Assembly (NCBI GenBank): GCA_037178675.1
Contig: JAYMGJ010000717.1
Location: 1 to 18,528, forward strand
Source of the DNA: Scleroderma bovista
Lineage: Eukaryota > Basidiomycota > Agaricomycetes > Boletales > Sclerodermataceae
Length of the DNA stretch: 18,528 nucleotides
Reading direction: 5' to 3'
In this document: in pieces, positions 1-9,018 of the stretch
How the letters are laid out: each line of letters begins with the position of its first letter
How positions within the stretch are numbered: the first letter of the stretch is position 1
Notes under the pieces: generated by a model
What the model was told of the DNA's origin: nothing
The model's database searches: none
What the model saw: the letters and a program-made list of their open reading frames with translations, nothing else
Program-made: the position numbers and the translations under genes

Positions 1-159
1 TTCCAACTTGATCCATGTTGACCACCCGCGGGAATAGCTGCGATCACATCTCTCTTGCTCTGCTGGTTCTGTCCGAGTGAAGGCATGCAGTGCCTCAACG
101 GCAATGGCATCCATGGAGTGAACATCACCAATTGCTGTGTACTCTGGCACATGTAACTG

Positions 160-720
160 TGCGGCACATTTATCATTCCGGCAGATTCAACAGTTTGGCA
201 CAATTATAATTCTGGCAGCGTGAACTAATCTAGCATCAATCATGCTGTTGTGTAGTGGCGTGTCAGGATGCTTCCGGCAATGTGTGCCACAATGATGATA
301 GTGCCGAATTGTTGATTGTGCTGAACTGTTGACTGTGCCGGAATGATGAATGTGCTGAATGGTTGATTGTGCCACAGGGTTGACTCTGCCACAATGTTGA
401 GCCAGAACGGTGATTGTGCCAGAGGGTTGATTGTACCGCAGTGTTGACTCTGCCATAATGTTGACAGGCCAGCACAATCAATACTCCGGCACAATCAACC
501 TTGCGGCACAGTCAACACTCTGGCAGGATCCACATCCCGGCAGTCAACAGGTCGGCACAATCAACACTCCGTCGGCACAATCAACCATTCGGCACCATCA
601 TCAGTCCAGCCCAGTCATCACTCCGGCCCAATCAACACTCCGGCACAGTCAACACTCCGGCACAGTCAACACTCCGGCACCATTACCAGTCCGGCACAGT
701 CATCATATGGACCACTCATC
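160..720. repeat. Degenerate 17-bp CGGCAC minisatellite array with strand switches
   Basis: The stretch is built from units close to CGGCACARTCAACACTC, 17 bp long; the cleanest tandem copies lie at about 640-680. Units read on the plus strand at about 160-225, on the minus strand at about 285-465 (seen as GTTGATTGTGCCG), and on the plus strand again from about 471 to 710. The switch near 465-475 makes a large imperfect inverted repeat. Most units start CCGG, TCGG or GCGG and so carry one CpG; variants with CTGG or TTGG fit CpG decay. Open reading frames through the array are translated repeats and show no protein character. Whether it is subterminal transposon sequence or a plain minisatellite cannot be decided here. 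Confidence 0.85.
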
Positions 721-751
721 GGCGACAGTTTCTCCTCAAGGCTGATGCAAC

Positions 752-955
752 TCATGTGAGCTTCTCATCATTTTCAGTGTCGACAGGTTCCATCTTGATG
801 CGCGTTGGCCGCCCCCGGGTTCTCTGGCCGCATTGCTGTGGCATACCTTTCTTTTGCTGTGATACCGCGGCTGTACTTGTCATAGTGGAGGCCACCACTG
901 CCGCCCGGCCATGATTGGTTACAGCCATCACAGCCGCAAACTTGACGACCGGCAT
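752..955 (-). CDS. Possible small ORF or 3' exon with an AT-hook-like RGRP core
   Basis: This is a 67-codon minus-strand frame ending at a TGA at 752-754. Its C-terminal half contains RTRGRPTR, an AT-hook-like core (GRP flanked by basic residues), followed by an acidic tail. It lies downstream of the minus-strand gene ending at 1203 and could be a further exon of that gene or a separate small gene. I could not find splice sites that join the two cleanly. A second minus-strand frame overlaps it at 774-1067 and contains CGCDGC. Coding status is therefore uncertain, and the AT-hook may be chance. Confidence 0.25.
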   Translation of the reverse strand: MPVVKFAAVMAVTNHGRAAVVASTMTSTAAVSQQKKGMPQQCGQRTRGRPTRIKMEPVDTENDEKLT

Positions 956-1202
956 AAGGTATCAACTTGCGGCACCCATTGTATTGGAAGATGCGGACGA
1001 CACCTCCACCCAGACATGTGCTATTCCCATTCATGCCGATGTGTTCCCTGTGTGATTTCTGCCTCATTGTTAACCTGGCCGGGTGTTGCAGCCGCAGCTC
1101 AGACTTTGGCCGGCAACATTATATCACATGTGTCGCTTTGGCCGATATTTGATTAACCAATTATTGTTGTGATGAACATATATGTAGGTATTCATACAAT
1201 GT

Positions 1203-1987
1203 TTACCTACCACCCAAAGACTCCTCCCATTTCTGCCGCAATGCATTTGGTGCACGGGTTAGCATCTCAATGTCCTCCATCCTTTTTGCACAATGCTGCA
1301 TCACCTCTATATGATATTTGAGGGCATTGTCCGAGCTCCGCAACATATTGTCGCAGAAGTACCATGCATTTGACAAGGCCTCGTCGGAGGTATACCCAGC
1401 GGTGAGTAGAATGGTGACCTTTCTATCAGCAACCTTGGAAAAGCTTTAGTATCTAACACAACACGAATAAGGGAGCATACCAGGTCCGGCGGAAAGAATG
1501 CCTCTGCCTCCGATACCATGTCCCGCAGCGGCCGCGTGCTGTACCCTGCCGTACATGGGCCGTGGCCATTTACCCACCACGAGTTTGCCACTTGAAGTGT
1601 ACTTGGAACCTGGACTTCGGCAGCCTTCGCATGATAGACGTTCAACTGCCGCATTGCCGCATACAGTCTTGCCAGCGGCAGATCTTCTAGTACGACCATT
1701 CTGTGCACCCTGCTCGCCATCATTGGCAATATCATCTTTGCACCCATAGCCTGGCATGCGGCAAGCACACGTTCTAAATTTGCCTGGGGGCTCATGAGTG
1801 TGTTAATCAAATGTAATCATTCTCCACTTACCACTTCCGTTTGTACGTTTGCATACCATTCAGCTGTGGCCAGCATCCCCTCGGGCTGTTGTTGAACCGC
1901 GTGCACCATCCGTTGAAAGCGGACTCCAACGTATTGCAATACCATGGACAGTTCGCAGGTTTCGCGCAGTTCGGATGTGGTATTCAT
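1203..1987 (-). CDS. Unknown 229-residue protein, three exons, divergent from the TET/JBP gene
   Basis: I do not recognise this protein. On the minus strand the ATG is at 1987-1985, and three exons join without a stop: 1987-1832 (52 codons), 1783-1481 (101 codons) and 1433-1203 (77 codons including TAA). The introns are 48 bp (donor GTAAGT, acceptor CCCAG) and 47 bp (donor GTATGC, a CTAA branch-like motif, acceptor AAG). Both are phase 0 and of typical mushroom size, which supports a real spliced gene. The product looks soluble and mostly helical. It has no signal peptide or membrane segment, and a motif SWWVNGHGP sits in exon 2. The last exon is charged (CAKRMEDIEMLTRAPNALRQKW). The start lies 170 bp from the start of the opposite-strand TET/JBP gene, so the pair probably shares a promoter region. 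Further 3' exons toward position 752 are possible. Confidence 0.6.
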
Positions 1988-2157
1988 GATTGATGGTGTG
2001 ATGGCCGATTCGCCCTAAGCCTTATAACATTCAGGTAATCAATGTTCTCACGGTCCACATGTCACCTGATGCATAATTACCACATTGTGCAACCGGGCAT
2101 GTGTTGTTTCGCACCGGCCAATCGCCGATCAGCCTTTTTTAGTGGATCTAGCCGAGA
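1988..2157. promoter_or_regulatory. Divergent intergenic region, likely shared promoter
   Basis: 170 bp separate the ATG of the minus-strand unknown gene from the upstream ATG of the TET/JBP gene. No convincing TATA box was seen. The role is inferred from the head-to-head gene arrangement alone. If the second TET/JBP ATG at 2263 is used, the region grows to 275 bp. Confidence 0.4.
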
Positions 2158-3527
2158 ATGGAATGTGTTGCATTGCCGTTTGCAAACAGATGTCCGCAGG
2201 ATGCCGCACATCCCCCACTAAAATTTTTACTCCCCACATTGTCAAAAGTCGTCCTGTTTCCAATGGCCGGTGCAAATGCCGTGCCATCCAACTATACTTT
2301 GTCTGACATCATGGCATCATATATGCGGCGCCGCTTCCTGAATGAAGCATTCCCAGACTTAAATTCCCCCACCCCAGAAACACTTCTGTCCCTGCCGGTG
2401 GACGCAACTGTAGCCATGAACCAAATTGTATCCACCATCACACAGGCATACCATAATCGGAGTGAGCCAATTCTTTTATAGTTCTATTATCCCTTGCTTG
2501 ATATCCGCTGAAGTTTCGTGCGGCATTGACTTGATTAGGTTGTCTGAAAGCCTTGGACCAATGCAATCCGGAACAAATGAGCAACAGGAGATTAGGGTCC
2601 TCCGTAGACATCCTTCCTCTTTGACTGGGACCCTTTCCCGGCCCACCATTATTCTGGGAGAAGGTGACACAATTGCATTGTGGTATCTTCCCAGAGCTCT
2701 AGCTCCCTGCATCCAAGTATGGTATCATTCCACTCTCATTGTCCACTGTTGAGGCCTTTGTTTCTAGGAGCACATCGCGGCATCCATCAATTCACTTGCA
2801 GATCCACTGGAAGAGAGTATTACTAATCAATCATGGCGTACAACACACCAGTATTTCAAGGATGATGTGGATATTTTCGGGTGCTTGGAATTCTCTCCGG
2901 CACGGCACATGCTCGGCCATTCTGTGAGTACCTTCCTTCTTTTGATGATGCACTTGTTTGATCTTCTGCTAGACCCCCAATGACATTCCGGGGGTGTCCA
3001 AGGCTTTGGCCGGTCCTACCGGCTATCAATGGAGCAAGGATATATGTCTTCCGTCGGCAATACTTTCAGGTGTTCTTTCTATTATCCATCCACCTCTATA
3101 CCATGCCGGCCACCTTGCCATGCAACACTTGACTGACTGGGCGACCGGCCATGATCCCGGAATGCTAGCGGCACTTGAAAATTGGTCCACTGTCTTCACC
3201 AATATCTCGCTAATTGTCAATCGAAGTACCCCCCTCCACAGGGACCCACACTCTCGAGCAGATTGGTATGACATGCTAGTCAGTGTCGGTAATTATGATG
3301 ATTGTGCACTGCACATTCCCAGTCTTGGGATTCAGGTATTGTACAATCCCGGCACTGTCGTTGCATTTTCCGGCCGGCTCTTTCGGCACAGCGTCAACGA
3401 GGTTGACGGAGCGAGGTGCTGTTTGGCGTATTATATGAGGGATAATATTCACCATTGGTTGAGGGTGCCACGGCCTCTTGATTGGGTGACGCCAGATAAT
3501 GTCCGCAATGCACTGGTGAAGCATTGA
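2158..3527 (+). CDS. TET/JBP-like 2-oxoglutarate/Fe(II) dioxygenase, four exons
   Basis: Exons 2158-2461, 2514-2716, 2768-2923 and 2973-3527 join in frame to 405 residues; the introns are 52, 51 and 49 bp (GTGAGC/AAG, GTATGG/TAG, GTGAGT/TAG). The C-terminal exon carries the double-stranded beta-helix core: H310-R-D312 and H360 as the expected iron ligands and R369 as the likely 2-oxoglutarate contact, with the context VNRSTPLHRDPHSRADWYD and a later RLFRHSV..VDGAR. Exon 2 contains ALWYLPRAL and exon 3 KDDVDIFGCLEFSPARHMLG, both typical of the expanded mushroom TET/JBP family. Known members of the superfamily oxidise 5-methylcytosine or thymine in DNA; the substrate here is inferred. Many mushroom copies are known to sit beside KDZ transposons, but no KDZ transposase is visible. 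The ATG at 2158 has A at -3 and G at +4; an in-frame ATG at 2263 is the alternative. No inactivating change was seen. Confidence 0.85.
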
Positions 3528-3689
3528 ATAATTAGCTTCCTGATATGATTGTTTGTTGTACTAAAATGTAATTCTGATGGTATGTAGTCCAAATTTGTTG
3601 GAAGTAGTTTGTAGTAGATACTATCTGAACGTGTGTTGTGCCGATGGGATGTAGTGCCGCTCGGCGAGCCCAAAGTCGATTCCGGCATG

Positions 3690-3790
3690 ATCACAATGAT
3701 CCGGCTTGGTCAAGTGTAAACATTCAACAGGGCGGCACATTCATCATTCCGGCACAGTCAACACTCCGGCAGGATCGGCATTCCAGCACT
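3690..3790 (+). repeat. CGGCAC-type repeat array downstream of the TET/JBP gene
   Basis: This short plus-oriented array uses the same unit as 160-720. Positions 3732-3754 match 161-183 at 22 of 23 bases, and 3750-3776 match 504-530 at 26 of 27; the single difference in the latter is CCGG against CTGG. The same sequence blocks therefore flank the two-gene cassette in direct orientation. Confidence 0.75.
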
Positions 3791-4006
3791 GCCCACCACG
3801 CACCCTCACTCGGACATGACCAGCAGAGCAAGAAGTATGATAGCCGCTGCTGCCGAAGGACTGTTAGCAGCATGGCGGCCAAAGCAGCAGGGTAGCCATG
3901 GAATTGCGGCCAAGGGGCTAGAAGTAGCAGAGTAGGCCCCGCCTCCTGCAGTTCCCAAGGCATGCCGCTAAAGTGGTGTCACACAATGTGTCAAGCCCCA
4001 TATGAT
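3791..4006. other. No gene recognised between repeat arrays
   Basis: The stretch is moderately GC-rich. Short frames cross it, but none shows a recognisable motif or plausible splice structure. It contains scattered GCCGC and GGCGG words that may be worn array units. Confidence 0.5.
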
Positions 4007-4690
4007 GGTGTCCCATGATTACATAACAGCCCCAGGTGCCGTATCATCTATAAGAGCAGGAGGCCCTGGATATAGTGTTCTCTATTCTATTATAGAGCCC
4101 AACAAATAGGAGTGAGTAGGAGGGCTGCAGTGCCAGTGTCCCATGCTTTGCATCAGGCCCTAAATATGGTTTGCCATTTCTGTTGGCAGGCCAGAGGAAT
4201 AGTGTGTTTCGGGCTTTGATCAGGCTGTAACAACAGAGTCCCTTTCTTACCAAAGGGCCATGGAACTATTGTCCCTTGCATTCCAATGGGCTGTGCAGAG
4301 ACTGTACCTTTAAGGGGTGCTAGCCACAGGTGTGCTGTCCCATAACTCTGGGCAAGCCCTGGAGACAGCATCATTTATAGTCAGTGCGCCCAGCTCAGTC
4401 TGACAGGCAATGGCCATGGTATCCCATAGCATTGGGCAGGCCCTAGCAGAGGTGTTATCTAGCTATGCAGGCAAACCTTGCAAGTACATTTTAAAGTGAC
4501 AAGCCATGAATGGGGTGTCCCAGAGGATTAAACAAGCCCTCAATGTGGGAACAACTATATAGTTGGGAAGGCATGTGGATAGGTATCCCATTGAGTGCGT
4601 TGGGCCACAAAGTTGATCTCCCTGTATACCCATTAGGCCCTAGATACTATGTCCTCTATATAGATGTATCGCCGTGCATATAGTGTTAAG
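4007..4690. repeat. Degenerate dispersed repeat: TCCCA...GGGCAGGCCCT units
   Basis: A core close to GTATCCCATAGCATTGGGCAGGCCCT recurs with decay at about 4137-4161, 4269-4290, 4335-4360, 4419-4444, 4515-4540 and 4583-4607, with a partial copy at about 4007. Spacing is irregular (66-132 bp). Between cores a second motif recurs, ggccct-R-gata followed by tctatatag-like runs; the copies at about 4061-4100 and 4649-4680 are the clearest. No coding potential was seen. It may be a worn complex satellite or the subterminal part of an element. Confidence 0.55.
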
Positions 4691-4699
4691 TAACTACCG

Positions 4700-4910
4700 T
4701 TAGGCCAAGATCCGGCACGAGGAACCATCGGCACTAAATTGATGCAGCAATAGATGCGGCCGACACATAACACCCGGCACCACATATCGTCGGCACCACA
4801 TATCAGCGGCACTGCATATCAGCGGCACAACATCTCATCGGCACATCATCTCGTTGAACATGCCGGAGTGTTGACTTTGCCGCACTGTTGACCATGCCGC
4901 AATGCTGATT
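4700..4910. repeat. Third CGGCAC-type array, with a strand switch near 4855
   Basis: Plus-oriented units with a 16-bp period run from about 4760 to 4850 (CGGCACCACATATCGT and variants). From about 4860 to 4905 the units read on the minus strand (GCCGGAGTGTTGAC, GCCGCACTGTTGAC). The head-to-head layout repeats the organisation seen at 285-710, so the flip may be part of the repeat's structure. Confidence 0.7.
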
Positions 4911-5344
4911 GACTGGCTCACTATGGTGTTATTGCTGCTGTCAGATTTCACCCCACTGCCTCCATTGCGTACTGGCTCACTTATTCTATTGGTATTCTAC
5001 TCCTCTCAGCCCGAGTATTTTCATGACGACACCCATTTGTCCGGCTTAAGACTTTCACCCTACCCCGTGATGACAACAGAGCCATGGGCCCACCGTTGTC
5101 ACTTGGTGACAATGCTGTCGGGGGCTGACCCCTGTGATACGGCAAAGCTCTAGTCATAAGCCTCACTTCCGCCAGCCCGTGTAGCACGGCCGATTGTCAT
5201 CATCCGCTGACCGTATAACACGGCCTACCCAGGTGCATGGGCTCTGTAACTGGCTCACCACATGCAACCCCTATGGAGTTGATGACAGCTATAAAAGAGA
5301 GTATACGGTAAGGTGTCAACTTTGTATTATATTCAGTCAAACTC
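4911..5344. other. No gene recognised upstream of the transposase relic; possible TATA box
   Basis: No convincing exon was found. TATAAAAG occurs at 5290-5297, about 50 bp before the first ATG of the relic at 5345, and could be a promoter by chance or design. Two short similar segments containing RCACGGCC lie near 5180-5230. Frames in this interval do not look like the missing N-terminal part of the downstream protein. Confidence 0.35.
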
Positions 5345-8307
5345 ATGATGTATGCACATTGTAGAAAAGCTGCTGAGGATGGCATTGTAGCTTGGGACTG
5401 CAAAGAGGGTGAAGAGGTTATGCTTGATCCCTATGAGGTCTTCTTCTGTGGTGACAATCCCATGCAAGCAGAAATGTGTAGCCATGCAGGACTTGCTAGC
5501 AACTATCCTTGCCGCACATGCCATGTTGGTGGTACAAAGGCATTCAAGGGATCAGAGGCTGGCTATAACACTCTTTTTGTGGTATGTTTGGAAAGCACAT
5601 ACTTACTACAAAGAACTAACACCTGTTTTAATCAATCTATCAGCCTGGTGAGCTGCGAAGCCCTGAGGACACTGCAGAGAAAATCCATGAACAAATCAAA
5701 ACTGCAAAAATACCTGGGGCAACAGAGAAAGTTAAAAATGCTACTTCAACCACAGGGGTGCGCGACACAACTTCAGGTGCAATTGTGAATATGCTTGTTG
5801 AGATGGGGAAAAAACTATGAAAACGTGGAGCAGACTCACTTCACATGACTGAGGGGCAAGTGAAGGAGGCATTGGAAAGGCAGTTGGAAGAATATCTGAA
5901 GGGGAATGAACTTGAGGCAGCAATAAATCCACTGCTTGGATTGAAAGGTAAAGTTATCATTATTTATTTTTGTTTCATGTGCTGAAATACCTAAATAGGG
6001 ACTAATATCCATCTTGACACTCCCACAGAAATACTTCACACAATTCTTCTTGGTATTGTGAAGTACTTTTGGGCACAGACTTCTCATCTTCTGGAGAAAG
6101 GGAAGGTTCTTAACCTTTTTCAAATTCGTCTGGAGTCAATTCAGAAAGAGGGCTTGAATGCACCTTCCCTCAATGCTGAATACATTTGTCATTATAAGGG
6201 AAGCCTAATTGGAAAGCATTTCAAGAGTTTGGCGCAGGTGATGCCATATGTTATCTATGACCTTGTGCCAAAAATGGTGCTTGATGCATGGACAGTCATT
6301 GGTGAACTTGTTTTTCTCCTCTGGCACACTAGAATTGAAGATACAGAGGCATATCTGGTAATCTATTAAAGTTTTTCTGGTTGAAAAGTGTGCTAATATT
6401 GCCATTTTTGCAGGCAAAGTTATCCAGAACTATTGATGATTTTCTCAACATCACTGCTCAATGTGCACCAAGTATCCTCATCTCAAAGCCCAAATTTCAT
6501 TTCCTTGTTCATCTTCCACTTTATATCTGTCGCTTTGGCCCAGCGATCCTCTTTTCCTCTGAACGATATGAGTCCTTTAATCATGTTTTCTGTCTTTCTT
6601 GCATCCATAGCAACCGCCAAGCACCAAGTCGTGATAGCTGCAATGCCTTTGCACAGCAGGATATCATCAAGCACATTGCAACAGGTGGAAATTGGTATGA
6701 TAATGCAGTGGGTAAATGGGTAAAAGGTGGCTCAGAAGTTGTTCAATATCTTGTTGAGCACCAAGTGCAAGCTCGTTTACTGGGTATTATTGATCAAAAT
6801 TCTGATCCCTGTGAGTACATTTTCCAGTTTGCATCATCTACCTATATTATCTCTCATCATATCTTTTCTATTAAGCACATGGTTGACCTCAGATGGCAAC
6901 CAATAAAAATGGCAGGAAAGTTGTGATACCTCCTGTAGAGTGGCCTACCACACGCTGTGCTTCAAAAGCTCCTGCAGTGTTACCCAAGAGTGCACAGGTG
7001 TATCAAGGATCAGCATTTACAGTGAAGAATGGGGACAAGATATTAATTGGCAGTCATGTGATATTTTGCAAAGATGGCAAAGTCAGTTTATCACTCTTAT
7101 TTTCTCTTGACTACTGTGAAGTACTGAACAGTTACAGTCATCCATAGGTTGTGTTCAAGAAATATTACTTTCAACAGGCCATGCATGCAATGCTGAATAT
7201 GTTGCCATTAAACTATTTTCATTTGGATCAACATTACACCCTCTTCTTCAAGTTCCATGTCTTGAGCTAACAGATATAGAGATAGCTGTTCCTGGAGAGG
7301 TGAGTTATTTTCCACAGTCAATTTGTGTCATTAACACCAGTTAGAAAATACTGTGTTTAGTGAACCTTCAACACAATTGCATAGCCTCTCAGTGCAAATC
7401 AGTACAACAGAAACATCGGAGACAAGAGAGGTTGGAGACTGCACGCACCATGTCTGTGATTCAGCATGAACCCACCCCTCACTATTTCCTCAATGTCTGG
7501 TCAATTCACAACTATGATGCCATATGGTCATGCCTCCCAAAAGGCCTTCAGCATAGCTCAGTACGTGTCACAAATATTGCTGAGGTCCGCACAAATGCTG
7601 TCAAGCAAATCCGTCAGAAAAATAGTACCACAGCCAATACTACCCAGGAAAAAGAGCTGTTGGTAAATGAGGCTCCTGCTGCCTTTGATCAACAGGCACA
7701 GAGATCCAAGAAGGGAAAACAGAAGGCAGTCACAAAACCCACTCAACCCACTCCACCTTCAGCTGTGGTATTGCCTTCACCATCAAGCACACAGTGTAAT
7801 CAACCCCCCACCTCAGTTCATTTCTCTTCCTCTGTCTCCACACTTGCTCAATATGCAGAGCCTGGACCATCTTCATTGGTGACTGTACAAGCTCCATTAC
7901 CACTGGCCACTGTATCACCCTACTCACCAGCCACATCATCAATGGGCATGTCAATGTCATCTTATCCAGCACCAGTCCCCCACCCATCATCCCTCTATCA
8001 TCACCCACCTGACACACCTTCCTGGCACTTCCAACAAACCCCACTGTATCAGCACCATTCTCCTCTTGACTTCCATCAAGGACAATATGATGCAGCCCTG
8101 CATCAAGTGCCCATTCTACAGCAGAACCCATTACCACTGCAAGGACACCATTTACAGGTGCCTCAATATCAAAGTCAAGCCCAGGTCTTCTCTGATGTTC
8201 ATGCTTCTCAAAGGAATGACATGCACCATCCTTTATTACCATATTCCATACACCCTTCTGCACAGCAAGGCTATGACTACAATCCTGATGATTTTAATTT
8301 ACCATAA
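5345..8307 (+). pseudogene. 5'-truncated transposase-like gene (mushroom GDNPMQAE/DTPTEILHT family)
   Basis: Exons can be rebuilt: 5345-5581, 5644-5947, 5999-6357, 6414-6810, about 6876 or 6893 to 7081, 7138-7299 and 7345-8307; most introns are 45-62 bp. Hallmarks in order are GIVAWDCKEG, GDNPMQAEMCSHAGL, PCRTC, NIHLDTPTEILHT, KYFW, LIGKHFKSLAQVMP, SERYESFNHVF, HIATGGNWYD, VNLQHNC and a Pro/Ser/Gln-rich tail. I recall this set from multicopy mushroom proteins. The spaced acidic residues (GDNP, LDTP, SERYE) resemble an RNase-H-fold DDE/D transposase, but that assignment is inference. Related proteins have a few hundred more N-terminal residues, absent here. Exon 2 has TGA at 5818-5820 where relatives have Arg (CGA to TGA fits CpG decay). 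The 6810/6876 junction either brings in a second TGA (6884-6886) or needs a frame change. The gene is CpG-poor, so probably old and once methylated. Confidence 0.7.
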
Positions 8308-8325
8308 TGTTTTTTATTCAATGCA

Positions 8326-8655
8326 GGTATTTAGTGTATCCATGGTTCTATAGAAGTAATACCCTATGTGATCAACTTGAAGCATAGAGGGAAAATACTC
8401 CCACCAAGAATGGTGGGGGATCAGACCACCATTCTGATGGGAATATTTTCATGTACATAGGTGTTTAGTGTACCCATGGTAATGGTCTATAGAAGTAATA
8501 CCCTATGTGATCAACTTGAAGCATAGAGGGAAAATACTCCCACCAAAAATGGTGGGGGATCAGACCACCATTTTGATGGGAATATTTTCACGTACATAGG
8601 TGTTTAGTGTACCCATGGTAATGGTCTATAGAAGTAATACCCTATGTGATCAAGC
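8326..8655. repeat. ~139-bp tandem repeat (about 2.3 copies) with an internal hairpin
   Basis: Copies start at 8326, 8460 and 8599 (GGTRTTTAGTGTAYCCATGG). The second-to-third spacing is 139 bp; the first copy lacks about 5 bp, and the third stops near 8655. Copies 1 and 2 each hold a long imperfect inverted repeat: 8391-8416 with 8426-8450, and 8530-8555 with 8565-8589. The repeat begins 19 bp after the stop codon of the transposase relic, so it may be that element's 3' end or a separate MITE-like sequence. Confidence 0.9.
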
Positions 8656-9018
8656 AGGACTAATTTATCTCAAGACACTAGCTTGCCATCACAAGCCTTC
8701 TTTGCCAATGCTTTGGCTTCTGAAGAGATGGTCACTAACCCCTTGCATCCAACATCTTGTACAATTGGAGTGATCAGTCTGGTAGTATGAGAACAACTGC
8801 TACTGAAATGTCAGCCTTCTTGTACCTATAGGTTGATTAGGAGAAAATAGCATACTATCATACAGGTTTCAGTTTAAAACTACTGCAAATTTGCAACAGT
8901 CAATTGTGCAAGTGACCTGCCAATGATGTTGTGTGGCAATTGAGTGTGCAAACAAACCAAAACACGTCTTGCTTTCCTTGCGTTTTCATCGTTCAGACCT
9001 GTGCCGTCCGTTTTCATC
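8656..9018. other. Spacer and probable promoter of the downstream gene
   Basis: No recognised gene. CpG content and base composition change near 8960, from the AT-rich relic to the CpG-rich gene that follows, which suggests the element boundary lies between about 8655 and 8960. Confidence 0.4.

Noticed and set aside
160..720. CRISPR-like regularly spaced repeats
   Set aside because: Units are contiguous with no unique spacers, they flip strand, and the DNA is clearly eukaryotic.
187..745. Several overlapping ORFs on both strands (187-477, 240-494, 431-745, 501-914)
   Set aside because: They are translations of the 17-bp repeat (recurrent QSTLRHSQHSGT-like peptides) in different frames; no independent coding signal.
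5345..5788. Single continuous ORF of 147 residues
   Set aside because: It reads through a 62-bp intron (5582-5643) and out of frame after it; homology continues in the spliced frame.
7730..8263. 177-residue minus-strand ORF
   Set aside because: It is the antisense shadow of the Pro/Ser-rich tail of the transposase relic and has no own motifs.
8944..9018. N-terminal extension of the 512-residue protein
   Set aside because: It would need a GTG start; the first ATG in frame is at 9019.
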